Assembly: GCA_900550035.1 (NCBI GenBank)
Contig: URQS01000002.1
Span: 1-64,000 of the forward strand
DNA: 64,000 nt
DNA from: an uncultured Prevotella sp.
GTDB taxonomy: Bacteria; Bacteroidota; Bacteroidia; Bacteroidales; Bacteroidaceae
Direction of reading: 5' to 3'
Of the stretch, positions 1-8,417 are shown piece after piece. Every line of letters starts with the position of its first letter. Within the stretch, counting starts at the first letter, position 1. Position numbers and translations under genes: made by a program. The notes beneath the pieces are model-generated. The model searched no databases and was not told the DNA's origin. It was given only the letters and a program-made list of their open reading frames with translations.

Positions 1-27
1 AAATATTGTTTATCAATTAATTACAAA

Positions 28-56
28 ATGGACATTTTTGAGTGACGAAGTCAGGA
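28..56 (+). mobile_element. possible right end of an IS1634-like element
   Basis: A 14-base word, TGACGAAGTCAGGA (43-56), is identical to the word that overlaps the stop codon of the IS1634-type transposase remnant near 59202-59215 (read on the minus strand there). In both places it is preceded by an ATTTTTGrGTGACG-like stretch. This suggests that the window begins just inside the end of a related element. The match is short and chance matches of this size are possible, so this is a weak call. Confidence 0.25.
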
Positions 57-614
57 CTTAACGGCTATTTGCAGAACGACATCCACTTTATGAAGAAAAA
101 CATCTATTTCAGTGAAACACAAGATGGCAAGGACGTAAAATACAAGATAGTAGATATAAAATCCCTTGTGGTGGACAATGCTATGCAAGACGGCAAGCAG
201 CGCACTTTCATTCTTATAGATGACGACCCTAAATTTCCATTTTTGGCAACTGAAGTTTTCAAGGGAAAGCATGTCGTTGGCTATATGGAACCTTATGCTT
301 TTGAAAACACCATCACAAGCAGAACTTTTACAGGTATCCCGTATGTTGCCGGTACCAATTATTCAGGTTGTAGATCATATCACTATATGGTTGATGGCGG
401 CAAGCATGTGTACTATTGGAATTTGTTTGAAAGTAAAAAAATTAATGCTAAGAGAGAAAAATACTCTCAAAAGAAACTGTTGAAAAAGATAAGTGAGAAA
501 TTCAAGGACTATCCTACTGTTGCTGAAGAAGTGGAAAAGAGAGGACTCACAGCAGAGCAAATCCATGAAGATCCCACCATTCTTCTTGAAATTCTTGACA
601 AGAGTCTGCAATAA
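42..614 (+). CDS. hypothetical protein, possibly 5'-truncated
   Basis: I do not recognise this 190-residue protein. It reads as real coding sequence: mixed composition, a charged lysine-rich C-terminal third (residues about 130-180), no signal peptide and no membrane segment. The only in-frame upstream start is a GTG at 42, which lies inside a word shared with the end of a transposase remnant at 59.2 kb. The natural start may therefore have been lost or may be the ATG at 90 (MKKNIYF). A good terminator follows 24 bases after the stop. It could be a cytoplasmic accessory protein broken by an insertion. The protein is seen directly; the truncation is an inference. Confidence 0.5.
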   Translation: MTKSGLNGYLQNDIHFMKKNIYFSETQDGKDVKYKIVDIKSLVVDNAMQDGKQRTFILIDDDPKFPFLATEVFKGKHVVGYMEPYAFENTITSRTFTGIPYVAGTNYSGCRSYHYMVDGGKHVYYWNLFESKKINAKREKYSQKKLLKKISEKFKDYPTVAEEVEKRGLTAEQIHEDPTILLEILDKSLQ

Positions 615-637
615 TCTTTTGTCTTTTCCCCCATACC

Positions 638-673
638 AATGCTTCCGTACTCCCGCAGTATGGAAGCATTTTT
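638..673 (+). terminator. Rho-independent terminator
   Basis: AATGCTTCC (638-646) pairs with GGAAGCATT (662-670), extended inward by TAC/GTA, and is followed by a T run. It sits just after the 190-residue ORF. Confidence 0.8.
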
Positions 674-1128
674 CAATTTATTCCTCCCCACAGGTTGGCG
701 GTTCATTCTCTGTAGGTCTCAGATGTTCTTGTTACTACTCAGCCCTTAAAAATGAATTTCAAGTACTCATTTGACATAATAGCCTATTTTGTAGCATAAA
801 TATAGCCAAAATCATCAATATTTTGCGGATTTGACACATCCAAGGGGTGTTGAGTAGTTACGTATATGGCAGCAACTGAAAATAAAATCTAAAAAATGGA
901 TATGATTTTCATCAATCCACATAAATGTTGTACCTTTGTCACCGAAAAGAGTTGTTTGACAAGTAATGCAAACTTATGTATAATACAGAAGTTAAAACTA
1001 TTACCAAGTCATTACCTCTATTGAGGTGAAACACTTGTAAATCGCTCATTTTTAGCTATTCGGCATATTTTAGCAGAATTTTTCGGAAAAATCTAACAAT
1101 TTATAACTCATCAAGAAAAATAAAAGAT
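674..1128. other. 455-bp intergenic region without a gene
   Basis: I see no convincing ORF here. It contains an imperfect inverted pair GTTACTACTCA (about 728) / TGAGTAGTTAC (about 851) and a plus-strand promoter-like TACCTTTG at 931. The rest is AT-rich. The minus-strand operon beginning at 3420 ends at its right edge; no clear terminator for it is visible. Confidence 0.6.
931..938 (+). promoter_or_regulatory. orphan promoter -7 box TACCTTTG
   Basis: Matches the Bacteroidetes -7 consensus TAnnTTTG, with a TTTTC about 21 bases upstream as a possible -33 element. The next gene downstream runs in the opposite direction, so any transcript would be short and non-coding, or antisense to the ExbD operon. 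Confidence 0.45.
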
Positions 1129-1608
1129 TTATTTGCGCTGGTCAGCCGAATAACTGATGCGTTGAACACGTGCTTTGCGCAGTGCCATCTTCACATCGGT
1201 TATCATTCCCATTGGAGTCTTACGGTCGGCTTTTACCGAAACAGTCTGATTTGAACGGTCTTCTTCCGACATGCGTTTGCGCTCGGATGCCATAAATCCA
1301 GCAATGTCCGAAGCGGTAGCTATGCGGTCGTTTATCTGAATCAGAAATCTATTATTGGCATCAGCCGATGCCTTGACATTATGTCCTGAAGTAGTAGCCG
1401 GACGACCTATATACACATACGACACCGCTGTCTTCTTCGTAAGTCGTGTCAGCTCTGTACCCTGAGGCACACGAAACTCCACCTTCAGTGCTACGGTTCG
1501 CATATGTGTCACCACCATAAAGAAGAACAGCACGGTAAATATAAGGTCGGGCAGCGATGCGGTGTTCAGCTGCGGCATCTGTCTTCTGTTACGATTATCG
1601 AATATCAT
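1129..1608 (-). CDS. exbD: ExbD/TolR-family biopolymer transport protein (second copy)
   Basis: Inner-membrane ExbD/TolR subunit, 159 residues from the chosen start. A short basic N-terminus is followed by one membrane helix (LPDLIFTVLFFFMVV, about residues 15-35), with the family's key Asp at its start (LPD), then a periplasmic domain. ExbD works with ExbB to pass proton-motive force to TonB. The ATG at 1608 overlaps the TGA of the upstream exbD (ATGA) and has a GGAG about 7 bases before it. A longer frame to 1665 would only run into the previous gene. It is last in a four-gene operon, and no tonB is present next to it. Tandem exbD copies are common in Bacteroidetes. Confidence 0.9.
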   Translation of the reverse strand: MIFDNRNRRQMPQLNTASLPDLIFTVLFFFMVVTHMRTVALKVEFRVPQGTELTRLTKKTAVSYVYIGRPATTSGHNVKASADANNRFLIQINDRIATASDIAGFMASERKRMSEEDRSNQTVSVKADRKTPMGMITDVKMALRKARVQRISYSADQRK

Positions 1609-2144
1609 TGCTCGTCTCCTTTCTGATCTGATGTCTTGTATGTTTCCAATATACGCTGCGGACACGCCTCGCGCACCTCCTCGCGTTCTTCATCCGACAG
1701 TTTTGCATAGCCGCAACGAAACATCTTGCGTGCTATGCGGTCGCGCACGTCGGTATAAGCCCCCACAATGGCATCCTCAAGCGCAAAGTAGGTATTGTAG
1801 TCGGCAGCCGGATCGGTGTCGATGCTTATAGCATGATGCTCCACACGACTGCCCACAAAATCAGCCACACGGCTACGCACCTGACGCACATCTATAGGCT
1901 TGCCGTTGAGCGTGAGCTTTCCTTTGCTGTCAATGACAAACGCCATAGTGTTCTCGCGTTCCACCTCCACAAAATCATTATGCTTCTCATGCTCATCATC
2001 GAGCGAAGGAAGCTGACGCACGAGTCCACGGTCCACATCCATCGACGTTGTGACGAGGAAGAATGTGAGCAACATGAATGATATGTCGGCAGTGGCAGTG
2101 GTGTTGAGCACCGGCATCCTGTGTTGTCTGCGTTTTATTAACAT
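1605..2144 (-). CDS. exbD: ExbD/TolR-family biopolymer transport protein (first copy)
   Basis: ExbD-family protein of 179 residues. The N-terminus MLIKRRQHRMPVLNTTATAD leads into a single membrane helix (ISFMLLTFFLVTTSM) with the conserved Asp (TAD) just before it. The periplasmic part is charged and ends KTSDQKGDEQ. It starts two bases after the stop of the unknown membrane protein and shares ATGA with the next exbD, so the genes are translationally coupled. Role (by family): proton channel partner of ExbB that energises TonB-dependent outer-membrane receptors. The two ExbD copies differ enough to suggest a heteromeric complex, which is an inference. Confidence 0.9.
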   Translation of the reverse strand: MLIKRRQHRMPVLNTTATADISFMLLTFFLVTTSMDVDRGLVRQLPSLDDEHEKHNDFVEVERENTMAFVIDSKGKLTLNGKPIDVRQVRSRVADFVGSRVEHHAISIDTDPAADYNTYFALEDAIVGAYTDVRDRIARKMFRCGYAKLSDEEREEVREACPQRILETYKTSDQKGDEQ

Positions 2145-2146
2145 TG

Positions 2147-2653
2147 TCAGTGAGATTTACGTATGTATCGTGTGGCACCAAACGCCACAGCCGCAATAGC
2201 AGCTACAACCATAAACAGCGATGTTCCGACAAACATGCCCGAAGCACGCAACCAGAAGCTGTCGGTATAAGCTGCGCCATTAATTTTAAGCGAATCGTCT
2301 GACGACAAGGCGAAGGTCAGAACAAGAACGAGCAGCGTGCCCAACGCAACGCACATCGAAATGCGGCGTGCCGGAATGTTGTTGACCACACGGTTCTCGT
2401 CTTTGTTTAGACGCATCCCTCTTATCATGGTACATGCCATGAGCAGCAGCGTACCGCCAGTGAGCACCAGCATGAACGTAACTACAACACCTGTCAGCAA
2501 CGGTGCGTTATAGTCGAAGTTGTATTCGTAAGGCATGTCGAATCCAACAAGCCTGAACAGCAACGCCAACACCACTATGATACCTATCAGCACGTAGAAC
2601 ACAATGTTCGACAAGCGTTCGGTGGCATAGTGTCTGAAATCTATATTCTTCAT
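2147..2653 (-). CDS. small membrane protein in the exb operon, function unknown
   Basis: A protein of about 168 residues with four predicted membrane segments: around VFYVLIGIIVVLALLF, LLTGVVVTFMLVLTGGTLLL, ISMCVALGTLLVLVLTFAL and ASGMFVGTSLFMVVAAIAAV. I know no function. It lies between exbB and the two exbD genes, so it is probably an accessory subunit of that complex. The ATG at 2653 (MKNIDFRHY) is preferred; an upstream TTG at 2671 would overlap the end of exbB by four bases. No catalytic motif is visible. Confidence 0.75.
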   Translation of the reverse strand: MKNIDFRHYATERLSNIVFYVLIGIIVVLALLFRLVGFDMPYEYNFDYNAPLLTGVVVTFMLVLTGGTLLLMACTMIRGMRLNKDENRVVNNIPARRISMCVALGTLLVLVLTFALSSDDSLKINGAAYTDSFWLRASGMFVGTSLFMVVAAIAAVAFGATRYIRKSH

Positions 2654-2667
2654 AATATACGTGCTTA

Positions 2668-3420
2668 TCAACCCTTATACTTCAGTATCGTGTCGAGCAG
2701 CGTTATTGCACTCTCCTCCATCTGCGCTGTCAGATGGTCGATTTTCGACAGCACATAGTTATAGAACAGCTGCAATATCAGGGCTACGATTATACCGAAA
2801 ATGGTAGTGATGAGCGCCACCTTCATACCGGAAGCCACAATTGTCGGGTTGATATCGCCCGCTATCTGTATCTGTTCGAACGCCATAACCATACCTATCA
2901 CCGTGCCCAAGAATCCGAGCGACGGAGCCATGGCTATAAACAGAGTTATCCACGAACATCCCTTCTCAAGATTGGCAGCCTGAACGGTGCCGTATGCTGC
3001 CACCGAACGTTCTATGTCCTCTATCGGCGAATTGATGCGCAGCAGTCCCTGATAGCATATCGATGCTACCGGTCCGCGTGTGTTGCGACACTTGGTCTTA
3101 GCCCCTTCTATGTCGCCTGCCTCTATCTTGGCATCAATGTCGCGCATGAAGCGCTTTGCATTAATCTCCGACAGACTCAGATAGATGATGCGCTCAATGC
3201 AGAATGCCAGTCCCAGCACAAGCGCCAGGGCTACAAGCGACATGAACGAGGCATCGCCCTCGATGAATTTCTCCTTCAACACCTGATGAAAGCCTGCGCT
3301 TTCGTCTTCGGCAAGTTCTACAGCCGGAGCGGCACAAGCCACAGCACCCTGAAAGAACCACATTAATACTGTTACGACCACAGCCGACATGGCGGTGTGT
3401 CTTCCTGAATAATTTTTCAT
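2668..3420 (-). CDS. exbB: MotA/TolQ/ExbB proton channel family protein
   Basis: ExbB-like inner-membrane channel subunit, about 250 residues. It has an N-terminal hydrophobic signal-like segment, a helix near residues 60-85 (LVALALVLGLAFCIERIIYL), a cytoplasmic middle domain, and the family-typical helices PSLGFLGTVIGMVMAF and VALITTIFGIIVALILQLFY. It is first in the operon exbB-unknown-exbD-exbD and should energise the many TonB-dependent receptors in the genome. The ATG at 3420 is the likely start. A promoter-like TAATTTTG lies only 7 bases upstream, so the message may be nearly leaderless, or translation may begin at the Met near 3390. Confidence 0.9.
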   Translation of the reverse strand: MKNYSGRHTAMSAVVVTVLMWFFQGAVACAAPAVELAEDESAGFHQVLKEKFIEGDASFMSLVALALVLGLAFCIERIIYLSLSEINAKRFMRDIDAKIEAGDIEGAKTKCRNTRGPVASICYQGLLRINSPIEDIERSVAAYGTVQAANLEKGCSWITLFIAMAPSLGFLGTVIGMVMAFEQIQIAGDINPTIVASGMKVALITTIFGIIVALILQLFYNYVLSKIDHLTAQMEESAITLLDTILKYKG

Positions 3421-3426
3421 ACAGTG

Positions 3427-3434
3427 CAAAATTA
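3427..3434 (-). promoter_or_regulatory. -7 box TAATTTTG upstream of exbB
   Basis: Reads TAATTTTG on the minus strand, matching TAnnTTTG, in the 56-base gap between mfd's end and exbB's start. No clear -33 TTTG is visible. Confidence 0.5.
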
Positions 3435-3476
3435 CCTATTTATTCTCGTATATACCTATTTTTCTATCTGTTTTTA

Positions 3477-6400
3477 TCATTCCCCTGCTTCTATATCTTT
3501 CAATATCGCAACGGCTTCGCCTACGGTGGGAACTCCCGTCACCACCATCGAGCGCTTGCCCTTCACCTCTTTTAGGTTGCAGCGACGGGTGTGCTGTGCT
3601 ATGTAGGTCAGCATCTTGCCGAACGCCTGACTCTTGTAATAAGCCGACTCGGCATTGCTCACAAACTGCATCTGCATGCGTCCTTGCTTGAGTATTATCT
3701 TCTCACATCCAAGACGCTTGCCATATCTGCGCAGCGGAACCACCTGCAGCAACTCCTCGCCTTGCGGCGGAACTGGACCGAAACGGTCGGCAAGTCGCTG
3801 GCGGTAAGCCTCCAGCTGAGCGTCGTCGGCAATGTTGTCGAGTTCGCGATACAGCAGCATACGCTCCGAACTGCCCGGCACGTAGGTCTCGGGGAAATAC
3901 ATCTCAAGGTCGCTCTCGATGGCACAATCCTCTACAAACTCATCGCCCGAAATCTGCCTTCCCTGTGCAATCTCGGCTGCATACATGTCCTGGAACTCGT
4001 CGTTCTTAAGCTCTGTTACCGCCTGGTTCAATATCTTCTGATAGGTTTCATATCCCAGGTCTTCCATGAATCCGCTCTGTTCGGCACCCAGCAGGTTGCC
4101 AGCACCACGAATGTCGAGGTCCTGCATGGCAAGATTGAATCCGCTGCCCAGCTCCGAGAAGTTCTCAAGAGCCTCCAGTCGGCGGCGTGCCTCGGGCGTA
4201 AGCACCGACTTGGGCGGCGCCAGCAGATAGCAGAAAGCCTTGCGGTTGGAGCGTCCTACACGTCCGCGCATCTGGTGCAGGTCGCTCAGTCCGAATCGGT
4301 GGGCGTCGTTGATGATTATGGTATTGGCATTGCTTATATCGATGCCGTTCTCCACAATCGAGGTGGATAGCAACACGTCGTAGTCGTAATTCATAAATCC
4401 TATGAGTATCTTCTCCAACTCCTCGGGATTCATCTGGCCGTGACCGATAGCCACACGAGCGTCGGGCACATACTTCTGTATGAGCGACGCTATCTCGGGC
4501 AGAGTCGAAATGCGGTCGTTGACGAAGTAGATCTGTCCGTTGCGCGACATCTCAAAGTTTATTGCGTCGGCTATAATCTCATGGCCATACACGCCCAATT
4601 CGGTCTGCACCGGATAGCGGTTTGGTGGCGGCGTGCGTATTATACTCATGTCGCGGGCGCCCATCAGCGAGAATTGCAGGGTGCGTGGTATAGGTGTAGC
4701 CGACATGGTGAGCGTGTCGACATTGGTCTTCAGCTTGCGCAGGCGCTCCTTGGTAGACACTCCGAACTTCTGTTCCTCGTCGATGATGAGCAGTCCGAGG
4801 TCGTGCCATTCCACGGTCTTGCCTATAAGCTTGTGCGTTCCGATGAGTATATCAATCTTGCCTTCCTTCAAATCGGCGAGCACCTGACGCGTCTGCTTGG
4901 CAGTTCGGGCACGCGACAGATAGTCTACACGCACGGGCATATCCTTGAGTCGGTCGCAGAATGTGTTGTAATGCTGGAATGCCAGCACCGTAGTAGGCAC
5001 GAGCACAGCCACCTGCTTGCTGTCGGTAGCAGCCTTGAAGGCAGCACGTATGGCCACCTCGGTCTTGCCGAAGCCTACGTCGCCACACACCAGACGATCC
5101 ATCGGGCGTGCACGTTCCATATCAGCCTTCACGTCCTGCGTGGCCTTCGACTGGTCGGGTGTGTCCTCATAGAGGAATGAAGCCTCCAGTTCGTGCTGCA
5201 AATAGGAGTCGGCCGAGAAAGCGAATCCCTTCTCGCGGCGACGCTTTGAATATAGCTTTATCAGGTCGCGGGCTATGTCCTTGATGCGCTTCTTGGTGCG
5301 TTCCTTCAGTCGGTCCCACGCTCCTGTGCCCAATGTGCTCAGTCGTGGCGGCTCACCGGTGTCCTGACGGCGATACTTCGAAATCTTATAGAGCGAATGT
5401 ATCGACACATCTACAATGTCGCCACGCTGATAGTATATGCGAATGGCCTCCTGATAGGTGTCGCCTACAGGCACACGCACCAGTCCTCCGAACTTACCTA
5501 TACCGAAGTCGACGTGTACAATGAAGTCGCCAGGCTCCATTTCCTGCAACTCCTTCATCGTGAGCGCCATCTTGCCTGTGCGTGCCGCGTCGCTCTTGAG
5601 GTTGTATTTGTGGAATCGGTCGAATATCTGGTGGTCGGTGAAGAAGCACAGTCGCAGGTCGTTATCGGCAAATCCCTCGTGCAACGTATGGTCTACTGGG
5701 GTGAAGTCGAGTCGGTCAGCCACATTCAACGCCTCCGAATTGGCTGAGTGGCTGGCGTGCTTATTGCGCAAAGCCTTCATCTCTTCGCTGTCGAATATGT
5801 CACGCAGACGACGTGTCTGTTTTTCCGAATCGGCAAGGATATAGAGCTTGTAGCCCTGAAGCAGATAGTCTTCGAGCGACTGAGCGAGCAGTTGGAAATT
5901 CTTATGGAACAGCGGTTGTGGCGACACGTTGAACGTTATGGTGGTCTGTGGAGTGCCCGTAGGCTGTGCTCCGAACTCTACCGTGCGAAAACGGCATATC
6001 TCCTCACGGAAAGCTATAGGCGAAACGAGATTGTTCTCCTTGCGCATGTCGCGTATTATCTGCTGCTGTTCCACCTCGGTGGCACCCTCCAGACGTTCAG
6101 CCAGAGCTTGACTGGAGAATCCGTCGTTGTATATCTGCTCAATCGACGAGCACAGATACAGTCGGTCTTTCATTACAAGCAGCGCGTCGTCGGGCAACAT
6201 TGTTGTGAAAGGTTGTTTCTGTTCGGCGGTCTTAGCCAATTCAGGCACAATACTAATGTTTTGCTTCGAATCCTTCGACAACTGGTCTGCCACCTCAAAC
6301 GTGCGTATTGTGTCCACCTCATCGCCAAAGAAGTCGATACGGAACGGCAGTTCCGACGAATAGCTATACACATCGACTATACTTCCACGCATGGCAAACT

Positions 6401-7010
6401 GCCCCGGCTCGTAGACATAGTCCACCTCCGAGAAACCAAACTCGCGCAACTTGCGTCCCAAGTCGGCAAGGTTGACAATGTCGCCAACGGCTATGTTAAT
6501 GGTGCGCTCATCGAGTCGTCGCTTCGAAACCACGAGTTCGCTGAGCGCCTCCGGACACGTCACTACATACAGAAAGGGAGCCGCCTCGGTCTTGTTTCCA
6601 CGTTTCTTGGCATCTCCACCCACTGCAGCGAGTCTGCTCAGCGCCTCAGTGCGCAATATCTCGTTGGCAGCATCGTGCTGTCCGTACTTGACGGCACGTC
6701 GATAGGACGACGGAAAGAACAGAACATTGTCGGTACCGAGTATCTGCGTAAGGTCGTGATAGAAGTATCCTGCCTCGTCGTTGTCCTGAAGGATAAAGAC
6801 AGAAGTAAGCGTGCTCTTGCCTTTAACCTTTTCACTTTTCACTTTTCTCTTTTCACTTTCCCTTCCTGCGGCAGCAAAAAACACAGAAGCCGATGAGCCA
6901 AGCAATCCCTTAAGATATACATGCCTCACCGACTCATCGGCTATAATATTCAAAAAAGCCCCACACTGCGGCAGGGCTGAATATATGCTACTTATCTCTC
7001 TAATTTCCAT
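3477..7010 (-). CDS. mfd: transcription-repair coupling factor Mfd
   Basis: DNA translocase that removes RNA polymerase stalled at lesions and recruits UvrA. About 1177 residues, normal length. Order: UvrB-like N-terminal modules, the RNA-polymerase-interacting CarD-like domain (MEPGDFIVHVDFGIGKF, about residues 495-560), a superfamily 2 helicase core with Walker A GDVGFGKTEVAIRAA (about 645) and DEEQKFG as motif II (about 745), SAT motif MSATPIPRTL, then the translocation module (QMRGRVGRSNRKAFCYLL) and the C-terminal TRCF domain. The ATG at 7010 is two bases after the stop of the upstream glycosyltransferase; a longer frame to 7055 would overlap it. Odd: residues about 49-62 are encoded by a GAAAAGTGAAAAG-type repeat usually seen between genes. 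Confidence 0.97.
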   Translation of the reverse strand: MEIREISSIYSALPQCGAFLNIIADESVRHVYLKGLLGSSASVFFAAAGRESEKRKVKSEKVKGKSTLTSVFILQDNDEAGYFYHDLTQILGTDNVLFFPSSYRRAVKYGQHDAANEILRTEALSRLAAVGGDAKKRGNKTEAAPFLYVVTCPEALSELVVSKRRLDERTINIAVGDIVNLADLGRKLREFGFSEVDYVYEPGQFAMRGSIVDVYSYSSELPFRIDFFGDEVDTIRTFEVADQLSKDSKQNISIVPELAKTAEQKQPFTTMLPDDALLVMKDRLYLCSSIEQIYNDGFSSQALAERLEGATEVEQQQIIRDMRKENNLVSPIAFREEICRFRTVEFGAQPTGTPQTTITFNVSPQPLFHKNFQLLAQSLEDYLLQGYKLYILADSEKQTRRLRDIFDSEEMKALRNKHASHSANSEALNVADRLDFTPVDHTLHEGFADNDLRLCFFTDHQIFDRFHKYNLKSDAARTGKMALTMKELQEMEPGDFIVHVDFGIGKFGGLVRVPVGDTYQEAIRIYYQRGDIVDVSIHSLYKISKYRRQDTGEPPRLSTLGTGAWDRLKERTKKRIKDIARDLIKLYSKRRREKGFAFSADSYLQHELEASFLYEDTPDQSKATQDVKADMERARPMDRLVCGDVGFGKTEVAIRAAFKAATDSKQVAVLVPTTVLAFQHYNTFCDRLKDMPVRVDYLSRARTAKQTRQVLADLKEGKIDILIGTHKLIGKTVEWHDLGLLIIDEEQKFGVSTKERLRKLKTNVDTLTMSATPIPRTLQFSLMGARDMSIIRTPPPNRYPVQTELGVYGHEIIADAINFEMSRNGQIYFVNDRISTLPEIASLIQKYVPDARVAIGHGQMNPEELEKILIGFMNYDYDVLLSTSIVENGIDISNANTIIINDAHRFGLSDLHQMRGRVGRSNRKAFCYLLAPPKSVLTPEARRRLEALENFSELGSGFNLAMQDLDIRGAGNLLGAEQSGFMEDLGYETYQKILNQAVTELKNDEFQDMYAAEIAQGRQISGDEFVEDCAIESDLEMYFPETYVPGSSERMLLYRELDNIADDAQLEAYRQRLADRFGPVPPQGEELLQVVPLRRYGKRLGCEKIILKQGRMQMQFVSNAESAYYKSQAFGKMLTYIAQHTRRCNLKEVKGKRSMVVTGVPTVGEAVAILKDIEAGE
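6823..6862 (-). repeat. intergenic-type GTGAAAA repeat inside mfd
   Basis: On the minus strand the stretch reads as tandem GTGAAAA/GAAAAG units and encodes a Lys/Glu/Ser-rich insert (SEKRKVKSEKVKGKS) between two beta-strand regions of the Mfd N-terminal domain. The reading frame is kept. The repeat resembles the TTGAGAGTTGA/GAAAATTGA repeats found between genes at 27.1, 29.4 and 30.1 kb. Confidence 0.7.
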
Positions 7011-7012
7011 AA

Positions 7013-7761
7013 TTAGTGCTTGGCTACGGGATATTTTCTGAACCATCCGTCCCATCTGAGGCGCATGACTCCGAAGAAAGCCTCACCGAAGATGCCGCCA
7101 TTCATCTTGCTCACACCCTCACGACGGTTGACGAAAATCACGGGCACCTCCTTAATCTTGTATCCCATCTTGTAGGCGGTGTACTTCATCTCAATCTGGA
7201 AGGCATAGCCCTTGAAGCGCACCAAGTCCAATGGTATCGACTCGAGCACACAACGGCGGTAGCACTTGAATCCGGCAGTGGTGTCGTGTACATTGAAGCC
7301 TGTGACAAAGCGCACATACTTTGATGCGAAGTAGCTCATGAGCACCGTCCGATAGGCCAGTTCACCACGTTGACACCGCTCACATAGCGCGAGCCAATGG
7401 CCACGTCGTAGCCCTCGTCATGGCATGCCGCATAGAGTCGGGGCAGGTCGTTGGGGTCGTGCGAGAAGTCGGCATCCATCTCGAATATGTAGTCGTAGTT
7501 GTGCTCAAGCGCCCACTTGAATCCGGCGATGTATGCCGTGCCAAGTCCCAGCTTGCCCGAACGCTCCTTGATGAAGAGCCGGTCGGCAAACTCGGTGTCG
7601 ATGAGTCGGTGTACAATGGCAGCCGTGCCGTCGGGACTTCCGTCGTCGATGACAAGGATGTGGAAACACTTGTCGAGTGCGAACACCGCACGTATGATAT
7701 TCTCTATGTTCTCCTTCTCATTATAGGTGGGAATGATAACTATGCTGTCGCTATTATTCAT
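7013..7761 (-). pseudogene. polyprenol monophosphomannose synthase-like glycosyltransferase, frameshifted
   Basis: GT2-family enzyme that would transfer a sugar from a nucleotide sugar to polyprenyl phosphate. The N-terminal 137 residues (VIIPTYNEKENI, VIDDGSPDGT, and the metal-binding EMDADFSHDP, ending NWPIGR) are in one frame. The remaining 110 or so residues (LMSYFASKYVRF, TTAGFKCYRR, VPVIFVNRREGVSKM) are in the next. One extra G within CGGTGC near 7345 would give GRVLMSYF and an intact protein of about 248 residues, the usual length. So either a single-base deletion inactivated the gene or the assembly lost a base. It starts an operon with mfd two bases downstream. Confidence 0.85.
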
Positions 7762-7814
7762 ATATGTGTCGTTGAGTAATAATATATAAATAGGTGTATA
7801 CTATTGTCGTGATG

Positions 7815-7822
7815 CAAAAATA
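7815..7822 (-). promoter_or_regulatory. -7 box TATTTTTG for the glycosyltransferase-mfd operon
   Basis: Minus-strand TATTTTTG about 55 bases upstream of the glycosyltransferase ATG at 7761, matching TAnnTTTG. The 7762-7891 gap is otherwise empty. Confidence 0.5.
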
Positions 7823-7891
7823 CAAAGATTATTCTAAAGCAATATACTTTTAGGAATAAAAAACCCTAAAAATACTGGCTGGCACACTTCG

Positions 7892-8410
7892 TTAAAGCTC
7901 GAGAGTGCGCATCTCGGCATTTTGCATGGGCTGTATCTCGTTCATGGGGCGATTGTAGTATACGCTCTGTATCGCCTTGTTGATAATGCCGTGGCCTACC
8001 GCCAGCACTGTCTTTCCACTATACTTTGCACGTATATGGTCAAGAAAACGGCTGCCTCGAAGTTTCATTGCCTCAAGCGTCTCAATGTCGTCGGGCCACA
8101 CGGCATCCTTAAGGTCAGGGATATAACGGCCCGTAAACCCTCCCCAATCACGCTCACGCAGCAACTGGGTCTGCTCAATCTGCGGCTCGGCTCCATCAAA
8201 ATGGGGTTGCGCTATGATTCGGCATGTATCGTAGGCACGCTTCAGGTCGCTCGACACAAAGGCGTCGATAGGTGTAGATGCCATCTGTCGTGCCACCGCC
8301 TCAGCCTGCTCTATACCATGCAGGGTCAGACAACCCGGTGTCTGACCCTGCATTATTCTGTTTACATTGTCCACGGTCTCACCGTGACGGACAAGCAATA
8401 GTCGTGTCAT
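7892..8410 (-). CDS. histidine phosphatase family protein
   Basis: Phosphoglycerate-mutase-like phosphatase of 172 residues. The catalytic phospho-accepting His is in LLLVRHGET (residues 4-12), followed by the SSDLKRAYDT motif, the acid/base region LLRERDWGGFTG and the second His in VLAVGHGIINKA. Family members act on small phosphorylated metabolites or sugar phosphates; the substrate cannot be read here. The ATG at 8410 is chosen because the RHG motif lies right after it. A much longer open frame (to 8545) reads into trxB and is spurious. It is last in the gpx-trxB-phosphatase operon, 7 bases after trxB. Confidence 0.9.
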   Translation of the reverse strand: MTRLLLVRHGETVDNVNRIMQGQTPGCLTLHGIEQAEAVARQMASTPIDAFVSSDLKRAYDTCRIIAQPHFDGAEPQIEQTQLLRERDWGGFTGRYIPDLKDAVWPDDIETLEAMKLRGSRFLDHIRAKYSGKTVLAVGHGIINKAIQSVYYNRPMNEIQPMQNAEMRTLEL

Positions 8411-8417
8411 TTGTTGT

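Noticed and set aside
5748..6896. 382-codon plus-strand ORF inside mfd
   Set aside because: Antisense to a well-conserved, motif-complete mfd; its composition follows from the opposite strand and it has no recognisable domain.
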